Assembly: GCA_963383645.1 (NCBI GenBank)
Contig: OY726561.1
Location: 137,764,227 to 137,828,226 of the forward strand
DNA from: Muscardinus avellanarius
Lineage: Eukaryota > Chordata > Mammalia > Rodentia > Gliridae
DNA length: 64,000 bases
Direction of reading: 5' to 3'
Part shown: piece by piece, positions 39,140-50,925 of the stretch
How positions within the stretch are numbered: position 1 is the stretch's first letter
Layout: the number at the start of each line of letters is the position of its first letter
Translations under genes and position numbers: made by a program
Notes under the pieces: model-generated
Seen by the model: only the letters and a program-made list of their open reading frames with translations
Databases searched by the model: none
Told to the model about the DNA's origin: nothing

Positions 39140-39984
39140 GTAAGTCTGACATCTGGCACAGATTTCTGGTGTCTGGTATAAAAGTGTGGCATCTGGTACG
39201 GGCGCCTGCCTGGTTCTTTGGGGATGCCTTTAGCTCTATGCTATTAGTACGTCATAAGAGCAGGGCTGTCTGATAATAAGTGGCTGAATGTGAGATAGGC
39301 AATTAAATGCTAATGAAACAGCAGATAAACTTGCAAATGCCTCTTATGTGATGTTAAGTAGCCATTTGTCACCAAGCTTGTCAAATCCAAGGATTCAAGT
39401 ACAAGGAGAGTGAAGGGAGCTTCTGGCTGCTTCTTGAACAACAGGCGTTAGTGCCACAAGTTGCCAGGAGGGTGCAGCGGAGAGCTGCTAAGTGGTACCC
39501 GAGGCCAGGTGGACCAAGGTTACCAAGGAGGAGGATGCTGGAGTAGCAGCCAAGAGCTGGAGTGTCTGCCAAGGACATGTCTAACCTGGATGGAGTGAAA
39601 CGGCCCTAAAAGAGGAGCACTGCTCCTGAAGGAGAGGCAGTGACCCCTGAGGAGAAAGGAAATATCCAGGCTGGTGAATAAGGATGGAGTGGGGTCACAT
39701 GGAGCAGGCGGTGGTCCTGGCTCCGTGTTCTAGGGGACCGTTGCCCTGGTAAGATCAGGAAACAGTAGGGCTTCTGACAAACAACTCTCTTGGTAAAACT
39801 ATAATGAAATGGATTATGATTATGAAAAAAAAAAAACTTGGAACCCAACTTCTATGGAAGAAATACTTCGGTAGTGAGATTTTCACATTCTCTTTTGGAA
39901 AATGCCCTTATATTAAAAAAGTAAGAAACCCAAGACAGTACATGATCAAATACTGCAATTATGGCACAATCAATACTTGCTCGA
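39138..39984. other. No feature recognised (about 850 bp)
   Basis: No repeat family or exon supported. Confidence 0.4.
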
Positions 39985-40110
39985 GAAGTTTCAGTGAAAG
40001 AGGAGATCAACGAAGGGCTGAGTGGGCAGGGAAGGCTTCTTTAAGGAAGTGGAATTTGATCCGAGCCTTAATGGATGAGTGGGATTCAGAAAGGCCAGGA
40101 GGACACGCAG
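39985..40110 (+). mobile_element. L2-type fragment
   Basis: GGCTTCTTTAAGGAAGTGGA, ATTTGATCCGAGCCTTAATGG-like order matches an L2 3' region. Confidence 0.45.
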
Positions 40111-42447
40111 TGAGCCCGGCGGGCAGAGCAGCTGGGCCTGTGCTCAGGCCTGAGAGGAGGCTCCCATCTCCACCAGGGTGCCTGGAGTTTCCAGCGGGAT
40201 GGGACATGAGCACACTTCTCTGACCTTTGGTAAGTTTCGTTTCATTTGGATAGTTTCAACATGTTCTGAAGGAGAGGAGGCTAGCTGCTTTAAGGAAGGG
40301 AGTGCGTCATTCATTTAGAAGAAGAAAACCGTAATGTCACCTGGGTCTGAAGCAGGCAGCCCACAGCCAGCTGACTGAGGAAGGGTCGCTGTAATGTTGA
40401 CACTAAACAGATAGCATCTGCCCGGTTCCCATCTATGTGTATAAAAATATTCCCAGAGTCTTATGGGGATGGTAAAAGGTTTGCAGAGAATTCTGTAATG
40501 AGAACCAGGCAAGTTGACTCTATGCAGTGATACAGTGAAGGACCCATGAGATGCATCTTCTCGCCATTAACAGGCTGGTAATTAACCCCTTATAATCATG
40601 GAGAGCTGTGTGACTCTGTGTAGACTTTCTTTGTAGGTCTCATCTCCCCGGGGATGTTAGCCTCTTGCTTTTCACTCCCAATCACACAGAGATTTTTTGT
40701 CTTTACTTATGTACATATTTAAAACAGCATGCATCTTTCAAGTGATTTTTATAAAAGCCTTTAAGCCCTACCAAGATGCTCCACAAAGCATTAGCTTGTA
40801 TTTGAGTGGATGATGCAGCCGCCCTTTCCCCCCAATGTAGAGCGTTTCTCAATGTTGTTATTGTCTGGTCCGAGCAACGTGACAGAGAAAAAGACTCTTC
40901 CATTGGCCCCAGCGGCTCTCCGTAGTAGTGACTCTCCTGGGACTGGAAATGAGGTTAAAGGTGAAGGTGGAAAGGGCGTGTCCATCACTAGAGATGCCTC
41001 ATACACAGCCTAAGAAATCCTCTTCCCTCTCCAAGGTGCTTTGAACTGAAGGGTATGGTGATAGTGTTTAGGATCTAGGAGAGAAAGAGATAGAGTGTAT
41101 GTATGTGGTGTGTGTGTGTGTGTGTGTGTGTGTGTAGGCGTTCTGTGGTAGCAGGTGTTTCTCTTTCTCTTGGCTTGAGAGGTGTCATAGACCTTGTGGC
41201 GAATCCCTGTGATAGGTTAGATCATTTCATTTAGGATCCAAGATGAAAGCTTGTTCTGCAGTGGCAGTACCACGCACGGCAGGATGGTTCTTGGACAATG
41301 CCTCTCCGTTTCTTCTTGACAGCGCAAGTTTATAGGGAGCTCAGGGATTATTATTTAATCATTGAACGCCTGGTATTGGGATACAAATGCTTTTAAAAGA
41401 GTATTTCCCTTTAAGACATTCCTCAGTATGTGAGGGCATCCACATAAAATTACTTGAGGAAGAGAAGAGAGAAGTTGGGGTCGATTGCTCAACGCTTCAT
41501 CCATCATGAGGGGTGACTTAGATGGGAGGAACTGAGCAACCTGGATAATTTAATTCTTCCGCATAGTGGAGAGTTGTTGGAAGGAATTAACAAATCTGAA
41601 ATCACAGCTGAACTCAGCATTAGTGGACCCAGACCAGACATTTAATCATCTTGGTTCATTTTTGCTTATTTCTTTTGAATAAAATATCTACTCTCTTCCC
41701 ATCCTCATCTGTGTGCCTCTTCAAAGTGGTGGTCGTTGTATTAGAAGGTGTGGTTTATGTGACCTTGCTTGTTTGGTGGGGCTGGGCCTGCTGGGCTGTG
41801 AGTTGTTTTCTGGGACCACTCTGATCTCTGCCATAGAGGGGCTGAGCTGGGGTCTTCCAGGCTTGGAGACGTCTAAGGTCAACGAGTTCCACCAGAAGGG
41901 TTTTCTGCTGATGTCTCCTGCTCCTGTACCCTCCAGGCCTGGCCTTCCTGACTACAGGAGGCTTCCTTGTTGACTCGGCTCCTGCCCTGGGTCCTGCCCT
42001 GTGGTGGGTACCCCTGCAGGTGTGGCAGGGCTCCACTATCTTGATTCCTCCTGGGAAACTCTCCAGATTGACTTTCAAGACCTCTGCAATGCTTCTGGCA
42101 ACATCTACGGGACCAGAAGGCATCTCTGGAGAGAGCTGGGGCCTTTTCTCTGTCTATTTTTTTCTCTCATTATCCAGTTTGATTTGGGGCCAAAGGCTTG
42201 CGCTGGAGCAAGGGCATAGTAAGGAATATTTTCACTACAGCTTTGGTAATCACACCTGGATGGAAACCTTTTCCTTTCTGGATTTCCCCCCAACTTCTTT
42301 CTTAATACACTGCTGAAGTCTAGACCCCTAATCCAAAGAGGGGAGACTGAGGCTCATCTTATTCTCGTCTACCTCCTCTGTTAATTCCACAGTTCTGCAG
42401 GTGGGAAGGAAGGGACTTGGGCTTTCCACTTCATCTACATCTTTTGC
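40111..42447. other. Repeat-poor stretch with one (TG)n
   Basis: About 2.3 kb without a recognisable interspersed repeat or exon. (TG)14 at about 41107-41135. Some frames reach 122 codons but lack any family signature. Confidence 0.45.
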
Positions 42448-42642
42448 TTTTCTTTTTTGGGGGACAGTGGCTGTTGAACCCAGGGGAGCTCTATCACCGA
42501 ACTCTACCCCAGCCCTTTTTATTTATTTATTTTTGAAACAAAGTCTCACTGAGTTGACAAGATTGGTCTCAAACTTGTGATCCTTCTGGTCTCAGCCTCC
42601 AAAGCATTGGGATTACAAGGTGTGTGCCACCATGGTTGGCTT
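42448..42642 (-). mobile_element. B1-dID SINE (antisense)
   Basis: GTTGAACCCAGGGGAGCTCT, linker TTTTTGAAACAAAG, and B1 end CACCATGGTTGGCT. Confidence 0.85.
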
Positions 42643-42734
42643 TATTTCTACTCCATCTTAGTTCCTTTTTAACCTTAGAGCAGGAAGCTTCATGGTGAGC
42701 CAGCAAATATACAAGGAATATCTTACCTGTGCCG

Positions 42735-42840
42735 TCACCTCACTTAGCATGGGGTCCATAGACCAGAAGCAATGGTATCACCTGGGGATTTATAAGAAAT
42801 GAAGAGTCCAGGGCCTCTGTGGCCTGATTATATCAGAGTC
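42735..42840 (+). mobile_element. MER5-type fragment
   Basis: GTATCACCTGGGGATTTATAAGAAATG-like core fits MER5A. Confidence 0.55.
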
Positions 42841-42848
<8 letters not shown>

Positions 42849-42883
<35 letters not shown>

Positions 42884-42912
42884 CGCACGCGTGTGTGTGT
42901 GTGTGTGTGTGT
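42849..42912. repeat. (TG)n with central GCGTGCGCACGCGTG
   Basis: 64 bp of uninterrupted alternating purine-pyrimidine; strong Z-DNA-type sequence. Confidence 0.92.
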
Positions 42913-44275
42913 GGTGCTGGTGATCAAGTCAGTACTCGTGCATGCTAGGTAATTGTACTAACACTAAACTACATTCTCCTGCTCCAGACCTGTATTTAAA
43001 AAAAAAAAAAAAAAACAGGATCCCCAAGTGTTTCGTGTGTAGAAGAAACTAGCTCAGGCCTTGCTCTTACAAAGTTAAGAGAGTTAAAAAGATTTAGGAC
43101 ATCCCTTAACTCCTGAAAGACCTTGCTTTTATAAACCATTAAGTTGCTACAAATCCAATTTTGGAATCATGAAGCTTAATAGTTACTGTTTTTCTTTTTG
43201 TACTCTTGGTATAATAATCATTAACTTCTCATGGGAAATAGATGTTTCTGATAGACTTGGAAGTTTGGTCTGATGCAATGCAAAAGAGAAAGTTATTTTA
43301 TCATATTAAAATATTATTCCTTTGACATTTGGGAGAAAACAGAATAAATAGTGGGAGAAGAGATAAGTAAAATGGTTAAGTTGCTTATAACATAATTTGT
43401 TATTACATGTTTTTTGTACATCTTTCCTCCGACATCGTACAGTTTCTAAGGAGGAAGCAAAGTTAATTGATTTGTCACTAACAATATATCCATGCTTCTT
43501 AAGGTATATTTCAGAATGTTCTAAAATAGGGGAGTCATTAACAGATTAGTTTGAAAAATGCTACACAACATATATTCCTCTTGGATACTTACAATATATG
43601 TTACCATTGTAAAGGGTTTGCAGGGTCCTGCCAAGAAATCCCTCCAACCATATCTAACACAGATTTTTTGAAACTAACATCACCATGGAACCCCATTTCA
43701 GGTAGCTAGCATCCAGTAGCAGTAGCTTGGGACTGGTGTTCTCTGGAACATGTTTGGGAATATCCTAATCTAACTAAAGTCCTTATAGCAAATAGGAAGT
43801 GACTGTTGAGTCTAGATGAGACATTCCCAAGTTCTACCTGGTGGCACATGGCTGGTCCAAGCTGACCCAGGGTTCTTCTTATGCACTAAGGGGCTGTCAC
43901 ATCTACAGAACTCTCCCAAAGAGATTCTTCCCTCTACCTGGCTGCCCCCTGGTCCTCGCTGATGTGCCTTGGATGCATCTGTCTCTAGCACGAGTTTTCT
44001 GCCTCTCTGGTCAGCCAACGCAGTTGCCACCATTGATTTTCTGCTCACCTCTCAGTTCACTTTTGCCCAGATGCTGCCTCCTAGATCTCCTTGGAGAGGC
44101 AAACAGATAATAAAGAAGCTGGGACCTCCTACCCGCAACCCAGCTCAGGCTCTCAGGCTGCATTCTCGAGATTCTTGCTGACAAAAAGGAGAGCTGTGCA
44201 ATTACCAAACGGATCTACTCTACTAAGTCAACGGTGGTTGACCAGTGGCAGCTGGGGGAGACAAAGACACGGCTT
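42913..44275. other. No feature recognised (about 1.36 kb)
   Basis: AT-rich unique-looking DNA, with A(19) at about 42999-43017. Confidence 0.4.
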
Positions 44276-44695
44276 TGTGATACGGTTTGGCTGTTCAGTG
44301 TCCCTCCAGAAAAAGCTCACATGCTGGCAATGTAGAAATGTTCAGAGGTGAAACAGTTGACTCAGGGCCCTCACCACATCAGTGGATAAATCCATTGAAG
44401 GGTTCATAATTTAGTGGACTTACTGGGTGGTAACTGTAGGCAGTAGGGAGTGGCTGGAGGGGATGAGTCTCTGGGGGCTTTGTGGACTCTCTCTGTAGCT
44501 GGTCCCTTTATCTCTCTGTGTTTCCTCAATGTTTTGAGGGGCTTTCTTTGGCCATACCCTGTTACCATGATGTTTCTGCTTTGGAGCCAGCCAGCCATGG
44601 ACTGAACCTCTGAAACTTGAGCCCAAATAAACCCTTTATTTTCTAAGTTATGCTTATCAGGTATTTTGGTCAAGTGATGAAAAAAATCTGATACC
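44276..44695 (+). mobile_element. MLT1 LTR (MaLR)
   Basis: TGTGATACGGTTTGGCTGTT start, AATCCATTGAAGGGTTCATA, CAGCCATGGACTGAACCTCT, AATAAACCCTTTATTTTCTA: complete order including the polyadenylation signal. Confidence 0.87.
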
Positions 44696-45165
44696 GTTTG
44701 AAAATCCCAAAGAAGGACACAGCGTCTGCAAACGATTTCTGGAATAGTCTTGGGATACTTGTAAAATTCTGTGTGTGGCCAGTCTTAACAATTTTAATTT
44801 CTTTTCTGGTCATGTTGTATAGATAAAGCATGTAAATGTTTACAGAGAAGGAGATCTAGGAGATTCTTTCTTTGTTATTTTTTCTTAAAATGGAAAGAAT
44901 CTTGCATGCGCTGTGTTTGAAAGTCAAGCTTCATTTCATGGTTATGCATATAGCCACTTCTATATAGAAAAACACCAAGTGTGTTTCATGGAACGAGTTT
45001 GGGTAGACATTAGTCAGAAGAGAGTTATGTGATCAAAAAATGTTGGTAACTTCTGAAAATGGTAATGGAAATATTGGAGTCATGTTAGAATGGAAGGAAG
45101 GCTAGAAAGCCAGTGGGTTGTAACAGAATAGTAGAATTACACACTCATAGTCATGCCCTGGGCCT
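44696..45165. other. No feature recognised (470 bp)
   Basis: Unique-looking sequence. Confidence 0.4.
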
Positions 45166-45525
45166 TGTTGTGGGTAGAATGTATTTGCCTTTTTCTGGAC
45201 TTAGGTTTAGCTATATGCCTTGATTTAACCATTGAGATGTTATTAGACCTGACCTATGCAGAGCCTTAAAATATGCTCATGCGAGAGCATCGCCTGGATA
45301 GCTGTGCTCTTTTAGACTGGACCCAGAAGCTGACCTGAGTTCAGTTGATAGCCTAAAGCCAAGCCCAACCAACCCTCAGTCCAAGCAGAGGTGCCTGGTA
45401 GATTCCATCCAGGGTCAGCCAACTGATGCTCAACATGACAGGTTGTGGGTGTGAGAACAAATTCTTGTTTGTAAACCATCAAGTTTGGGAGGTTGTTTGT
45501 TAGACAGCATTATTGAGCCCAATAA
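45166..45525 (+). mobile_element. MaLR/MLT1-type LTR, older form
   Basis: TGTTGTGGGTAGAATGTATT start, CTCATGCGAGAGCATCGCC, CCAAGCCCAACCAACCC, then AACCATCAAGTTTGGGAGGT and GTTTGTTAGACAGCATTATT. Confidence 0.6.
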
Positions 45526-46344
45526 ATTGGGTTAAACAAAGTTAAATATGTCTCCTTTATAGCACATCTAAGAGACCCTAATGTAAGCACATCAAGGTTA
45601 AATCTTTTTTATTAACTCTTGGAAAAGATTGAACCATTGAGTGGGATTTCCCATTCGACCTTCATTTTTCTGATAGCTCTGTGTTACCTAGGCTGCTAGA
45701 GATGTAATGAGGGTTGGCCTCCCGAGAAAGTTGCTAATAAGATGGGTTATAAACCAGATTGTTGGGTTGCAATATTAGGAAGAAGAGTTCAGAGTGTGGA
45801 GTGGGGAAAGGCAACATTTTTGAGATTGCTCTTTTACCTTTATGCACGCCACTGTTAATATATATCTTTAGCAAATATTCAGTATTAAAAAGATGGATAC
45901 AAAAGATAGTATTGCATGGGGAAAATATATAATCTGCCCAAGGTGGGAAAGATACTCACCTGTGAGGAATGTGAGAATGGAAACAGAAAGTGTAACAATG
46001 AAGTAATCAACTAGTGCCCATGCCCACCGCTCACTGGCCCGGCTTCCTTTCTCAAGTCATCTGGTGCGCCACTTTCTCTAATGAGGGCTGAAAGAAGCTG
46101 CTGCCTCATTGGGAGGAGCCACCTCCTTGGGAAGCCCCGTGGTGGATGACGTTGGAGTGCTCTGCGAGAGGTCTAGAGGACGAGTGTGCCCCGCTTTCCT
46201 CTTGGGTAGCGTGTCCTCAGCTTCTTTTCTTGCTTCCTCTTGCTCCTGAGGTGATGACACACAGGTGCTGAGGCAAGGAGCATCCTTACCGCTGTCATCT
46301 AGACACCTGACGTACACAACTTAGAGGAAGAAAGCTTTGCTGGG
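45526..46344. other. No feature recognised (about 820 bp)
   Basis: Unique-looking; no exon supported. Confidence 0.4.
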
Positions 46345-46447
46345 TTCATGGTGTCAGTGATTCAGCCCAGCTCCAGAGCGTAAGTGGTGACAGTGGCAGG
46401 GTGCATGCAGGGACTCTGCTCTCAGCACTCATATCATGGGGGCAGGA

Positions 46448-46489
<42 letters not shown>

Positions 46490-46722
46490 AGAAGAGAGAA
46501 GAGAGAAGAGAGAAGAGAGAAGAGAGAAGAGAGAAGAGAGAAGAGAGAAGAGAGAAGAGAGAAGAGAGAAGAGAGAAGAGAGAAGAGAGGAGAGAAAATG
46601 AACAAACATAGTCCCTAAGACTATACCCTCAATGACCTGCCTCCTACAGCCATGTCCCACCTGCCTACATCACCACCCAATAAACCCCCTCAAATAACTA
46701 ATCCATCAGTGGATTTGTACAT
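46345..46722 (-). mobile_element. MLT1 LTR (antisense) carrying an expanded purine repeat
   Basis: Left: TGGTGTCAGTGATTCAGCCC, ATCATGGGGGCAGGAAGGAG. Right: CTGCCTCCTACAGCCATGTCCC and CTAATCCATCAGTGGATT. The usual short GA stretch of MLT1 is expanded here. Confidence 0.7.
46447..46592. repeat. (GA)n followed by (GAGAAGA)n 7-bp repeat
   Basis: (GA)19 at 46447-46484, then about 15 near-perfect copies of a 7-bp GAGAAGA unit. Pure purine on the plus strand. Long open frames here are repeat artefacts. Confidence 0.95.
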
Positions 46723-46814
46723 TGTGGCTGGGTTCTAATAAAATTTTACTTATAAAAAATAGGTTGTGGGCAGGATTTGGCCACTGGCTCGTAGTTTGCT
46801 GCTCTAGCAAATTA
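46723..46814 (-). repeat. 92-bp copy A of a local duplication (DNA-transposon end)
   Basis: GGGTTCTAATAAAATTTTAC...GGCCACTGGCTCGTAGTTTG, nearly identical to 47083-47174. The source is an old hAT-type element end (AATAAAA..TTA..AAAA...GGATTTGGCC). Confidence 0.85.
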
Positions 46815-46939
46815 GAACTTTCACGATTCAGTTCTTTTACCTCTGAACATATTTGCATTGCCAGTACATGAACATGTTCAGGAGACATTCTATATAGCTA
46901 CCATAACAGATACCAGAGAGGTCATTGGCTCCTAGCCTG

Positions 46940-47174
46940 TGGGATAGAGGTTGGGGAGACATTTTCTGTTTATCCAGGGCTGGATGGTAAATATTTTAGG
47001 CTTTGCTGGACATACAGTCTTTATTACAACTACTTGTCTCCATTGTGGGAGTAGTAGGCAGCCACAGATAATACTTAATGAGTGTGGCTGGGTTCTAATA
47101 AAATTTTACTTATAAAAAATAGGCTGTAGCCAGGATTTGGCCACTGGCTCATAGTTTGCTGCTCTAGCAAATTA
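46940..47174 (-). mobile_element. hAT-type nonautonomous DNA transposon, containing copy B
   Basis: GGATGGTAAATATTTTAGGC, GCTTTGCTGGACATACAGTC, then GTGGCTGGGTTCTAATAAAA and GGATTTGGCCACTGGCTCAT: typical order of a MER-class element. Orientation is arbitrary. Confidence 0.65.
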
Positions 47175-47451
47175 TTTTCTACAGCTAACAGACCACCATG
47201 GCTTAAGCCAGCTAAAATGCATGGCAAAGAAAATATGTGTTTCTGAGATTTCCCTTATGCAATTACTTTTGATGACCCTGTGGCACAAAATATTTTTGCA
47301 GGTATTGGTTTGTGTCACCTTTATCTGTCATTTTTTAAATATATGGTACATAAAGTAATTTGTGATGCTCTTGTGAGGACCCATAATAATTTCCCACTAT
47401 TTTACAGATGCCACACTTTTACTTTTGAATTTTCTATAAAAGACAGAACCA
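47175..47451. other. No feature recognised
   Basis: Unique-looking AT-rich sequence up to the L1 junction. Confidence 0.35.
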
Positions 47452-48250
47452 TTAGCCATCAGAGAAATACAAATCAAAACTACCCTGAGATTTCACTGAA
47501 CTCCAATTAGAATGACAATCATTAAAAAACACAGCAACAAATTCTGGTGAGGATGTGGAGAAGTGGGAACTCTAATGCATTGTTGGTGGGATTTCAAATT
47601 AGTGCAACCACTTTGGAAAACAGTATGGAGGATCTTCAGAATAATGGGAACAAATCTACCATATGATCCAGCAATACCATTTCTGGGTATACCCAAAGGA
47701 AAGGAAACCAAACTACCAAACTAATGCATGCGTATCTATGTTCACAGCCACACAATTCACAATTGCCAAACTATGTCCAAGATGTCCAGCAACAGATGAA
47801 TGGATTACAAAATTATGGGATATGTACAAAATGGAATTTTATTCAGCCATAAAGAAGAGCAAACTTAGGTCATTTACGGGGAAATGGATGGAACTGGAGA
47901 ACATAATTCAAGTGAGATTAGTCAGTCACAAAAAGTAAAAAATTAGATGCTCTCCCTAATATGTGGAAGCTATGGAGAAAAAGTGTCATAGAGGAACTCT
48001 AGATGAGAAAGGAGAACCATAGATGAGCAAATAAGGTGACCTAACTCAGGGGGATGAAAGGGGGAAGAGGAAAATTCCCTAATGCACATGATGTACATTC
48101 ACAGACATATCAAAGTCAATCACTAAGCCCAAGGGGGAGGGGAGAGGGAACCAGGTGGGAATTGAGGAAGGGATAAATGAGTAATGTTTGTATGTATGCC
48201 TCTACCATCTTGTACCCCATTAAGATGTATGATCACACTGCACCAATACA
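47452..48250 (+). mobile_element. 5'-truncated L1 (ORF2 C-terminus and 3'UTR)
   Basis: Starts within ORF2 (CCATCAGAGAAATACAAATC), runs through GATGTGGAGAAGTGGGAACT, CCATTTCTGGGTATACCCAA, TGGAATTTTATTCAGCCATA, then a 3'UTR with GGGGGAGGGGAGAGGG and end CTGCACCAATACAAA. Its 3' end is related to that of the composite copies, so it represents a relative of their autonomous partner lineage. Confidence 0.88.
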
Positions 48251-48268
48251 AATTTTTGTAAAAATTTA

Positions 48269-48464
48269 TATTTATTTATTTATTTATCGGTATTAGGGGT
48301 TCCTGGAAACCCTTCTACCTCCGGGCTACACTCCCAGACTTATTTTTTTATACTTTTTAAAAATTTGGAAACAGGGTCTCTTAAGGCTGGCTTCAAACCT
48401 GCGCGATCCTCCTGTCTCTGCCTCCCAAGCGTGGGGATTACAAGCGTGCGCCACCACGCCCGGC
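48269..48464 (-). mobile_element. B1-dID SINE (antisense), 'TTCCTGGAAACCC' subfamily
   Basis: GGGGTTCCTGGAAACCCTTC, CGGGCTACACTCCCAGAC, B1 end CACCACGCCCGGC. A perfect 13-bp target duplication, ttgtaaaaattta, lies at 48256-48268 and 48465-48477. Confidence 0.93.
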
Positions 48465-48477
48465 TTGTAAAAATTTA

Positions 48478-49567
48478 AAAAAGAAAAAAATTCAATAGTA
48501 AAATAAAATTCAGAAAATTAAATATTAAAACTTGATTAAATGCAAAAGAAACTCAATTATATCTGCAAGACAGCCATCCTGGAGACACAAGACCCTGTTG
48601 GATCACTTGTGTGTTAGGAGGGCAGTCAGACTAGTTAGTGTTGTGGTGGACTAGTAGGGGTAGTTACGAATTCAGCTCTACATTAATGAACCCCGCTCAT
48701 CTACACAATAGGCTTCCCACATTTCAGTGCATTTGAAACTTTAATGGCACTACCTCAAAATGTGGCCCAGATTTCCTCCCTTTTGTGACTCCTAGATTTG
48801 ATGTCTCCACCACATCTTGCCGAATGATTGCAGGTAGTGTGTTGAAGTGAGCCAAGTGGGAGAGAGAGGCACAAGAGGTCTTGCCTGCTGTTCATGATCC
48901 ACCTAATTGTCAGCTTGGCTACACCACCCATCAGGCGGCCCGCGGCTTCTCTAAAGAGGCAGTCAGAATCAAGGCGGGAGAGTCCGCAGTCGCCAGGACG
49001 GACAGTATTTTTCATTCTCTCTTATGGCTTCATTTTCAGACTTGCAAAGGCAAAAAGGTGCTGGGAACGTCTGTGCCTTAGTTCTTTAGTGAGCAGTTTC
49101 TCCAGAGACTTGGGGATATAGAGAATGCAAGCCAAGGATTCTGGCTGCTAATTAAAACAGCCTCTAGCTTAAATGCTACCCTACTGGCTCTCCTGAACTG
49201 TGAAATATAATGAGATAATTTTATGTCTGATTTTTCTCTCCAGACTGTATGTGCCTTTGAAAAATTCTCATTTAGGGGCCTAATGAATGGGACTGGGTTC
49301 ATGTGTATCAGCTGTTATTCTTGAGGTCTACGAAGCCATTTTCAGAGTGAAAAAAACCCCACAGGTAACAGTTCCCGTGGGGGGGAAGTGAGTATCTTCT
49401 AACAGCCTCAAATGCCAGCCGGGCTCCATCTTTTTGGATTAGTACTTGTTTTCGGTGCCTAAAACAGGGGAGACTTTCTGATAAAAACAATAGAGTCTGT
49501 TGAATACCTCAAAAGTTTTGGAAATGACCCAAACAAGATGGATTGTTGCTATTACTTCCCCAATTGC
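48478..49567. other. No feature recognised (about 1.1 kb)
   Basis: Unique-looking. Frames of up to 86 codons lack recognisable signatures. Confidence 0.4.
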
Positions 49568-49770
49568 ATATTTTTTTGTGTGGGTCTAGAGATGGAACCT
49601 AGGGGCATACAACCTCTGAGCTACATTCCCTGCTCTATTTTTTATTCTTTATTTTGAAACAGGGTCTCACCGAGTTGTGGGGGGGGGGCTCCCTGAGTAG
49701 CTGATGCTGTCCATGAGCTGGTCTCAGCCTCTCGAATGCTGGGATTACAATCGTGTACCATCTTGCCCAG
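49568..49770 (-). mobile_element. B1-dID SINE (antisense), diverged
   Basis: GAGATGGAACCTAGGGGCAT, linker TTTATTTTGAAACAGGG, G(10) at about 49679-49688, and B1 end ATCTTGCCCAGA. Confidence 0.85.
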
Positions 49771-49915
49771 AAAAATTGCGTATTTCTTAGAGTAACACAG
49801 TGCATGACTTAATACACTCATTGGCAGAGTGGAGTTTTAAAAATCGGTGTGTATATATATAATATATAATATATATATTATATATCATATTGCATCCAAA
49901 GAATTCACAAATTCT

Positions 49916-50131
49916 TTTTTTTTTTTTTTGGTGGTACTGGAAGTGGAACCCAGGGGCTTACTACCTCCGGGCTATACTCCCAGACCTATTTTATATTTTA
50001 TTTGGAAACAGGGTCTCACTAAGTTGCTGAGAGCCTCACTAAGTAGCCGAGGCTGGCTTCGAACCTGTGCAATACTCCTGTCTCAGCCTCCCAAGCGCGG
50101 AGATTACAGGCGTGCGCCACTGCGCCCGGCA
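49916..50131 (-). mobile_element. B1-dID SINE (antisense), 'GGGCTTACTACC/GCTATACTCCC' subfamily
   Basis: GGTGGTACTGGAAGTGGAAC, CGGGCTATACTCCCAGACC, B1 end GCCACTGCGCCCGGC. A 16-bp target duplication lies at 49900-49915 and 50132-50147, with one mismatch (agaattcacaaattct / agaatccacaaattct). Confidence 0.93.
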
Positions 50132-50424
50132 AGAATCCACAAATTCTGATAGCCTTTGTTTGAGCATCTTTCTGTTCATCTTGCTCTTAAAATCCTGGGG
50201 ATTTTATTGGCAAATTCTGCTCTCATCTACATAGTGGGATGTTACCTAAACCGGCCAACTCATTGCATGCCTCTGCCGCCCAGCTGGGTGTTTGAATAGA
50301 GCAATATCTCCAGCCTGTCACTGAGACAGGGTAGAGCAGAAAGTGTTCTTTTCACGGAGCTCGAGTTGAAGAAAATATAGAATCAGTATTTATGAAGTAG
50401 CCATTATGTTCTTACAAAGTAGAG

Positions 50425-50590
50425 TGCACAATTTCTTAGCACATGGTCCATAAGCCACTCATTTTAGAATCACCCACGTTGTTTATTAATGTCTGACAAA
50501 TTAACAGATTCCCAGGCCTTGCCCTAGACCTGCTATACCCCATAATCAGGCGGGAGGCCCTGGGATCTGCATTTTCATGGGGCGCAGTCT
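50425..50590 (+). mobile_element. MER5-type DNA transposon fragment
   Basis: ATTTTAGAATCACCCACGTT, ACAGATTCCCAGGCCTTGCC and ATCTGCATTTTCATGG follow MER5A order. Confidence 0.65.
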
Positions 50591-50850
50591 CAAGGCCAGC
50601 TGCGAGCAGCTGTCCTGAGTGGGCAGAGGTGGAGGAATGTGTTTTAGAAGGAACTGCCCTGGATATTCTGTTGGCCATGCACGTGTACAGTGGACACACA
50701 GAGGGCAGGAGGAAGCAAGCCCACCGGGGAAGCCGGGCTGGAGGAGAGGGCAGTGCTCATCTCGGGTTGGATTCTTCAGGAGGCAGACTCTGAGATTTGA
50801 TTGCAGAGAATTTTGGGGCAGTGCTCTTGAGATCCATCTTGGTCTGGGCA

Positions 50851-50925
50851 TGAAGGAAGAGAGAGGGAAGAGAAGAGAACAGAAGAGAGGAGAGGAGAGG
50901 AAAAGAGAGGAGAAGAGAGAGAGAA
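50851..50925. repeat. Purine-rich (GAGAAGAGAG)n tract
   Basis: 75 bp of nearly pure purine, irregular. Confidence 0.9.

Noticed and set aside
41250..41330. U4-snRNA-like start ('GCAGTGGCAGTACCA')
   Set aside because: Only about 15 nt resemble U4; the following sequence does not continue the similarity, so it is probably chance.
46346..46660. 104-codon Leu/Ser-rich frame and 60-75 codon Arg/Glu-rich frames
   Set aside because: Translations of the (GA)n/(GAGAAGA)n repeat; periodic composition without coding evidence.
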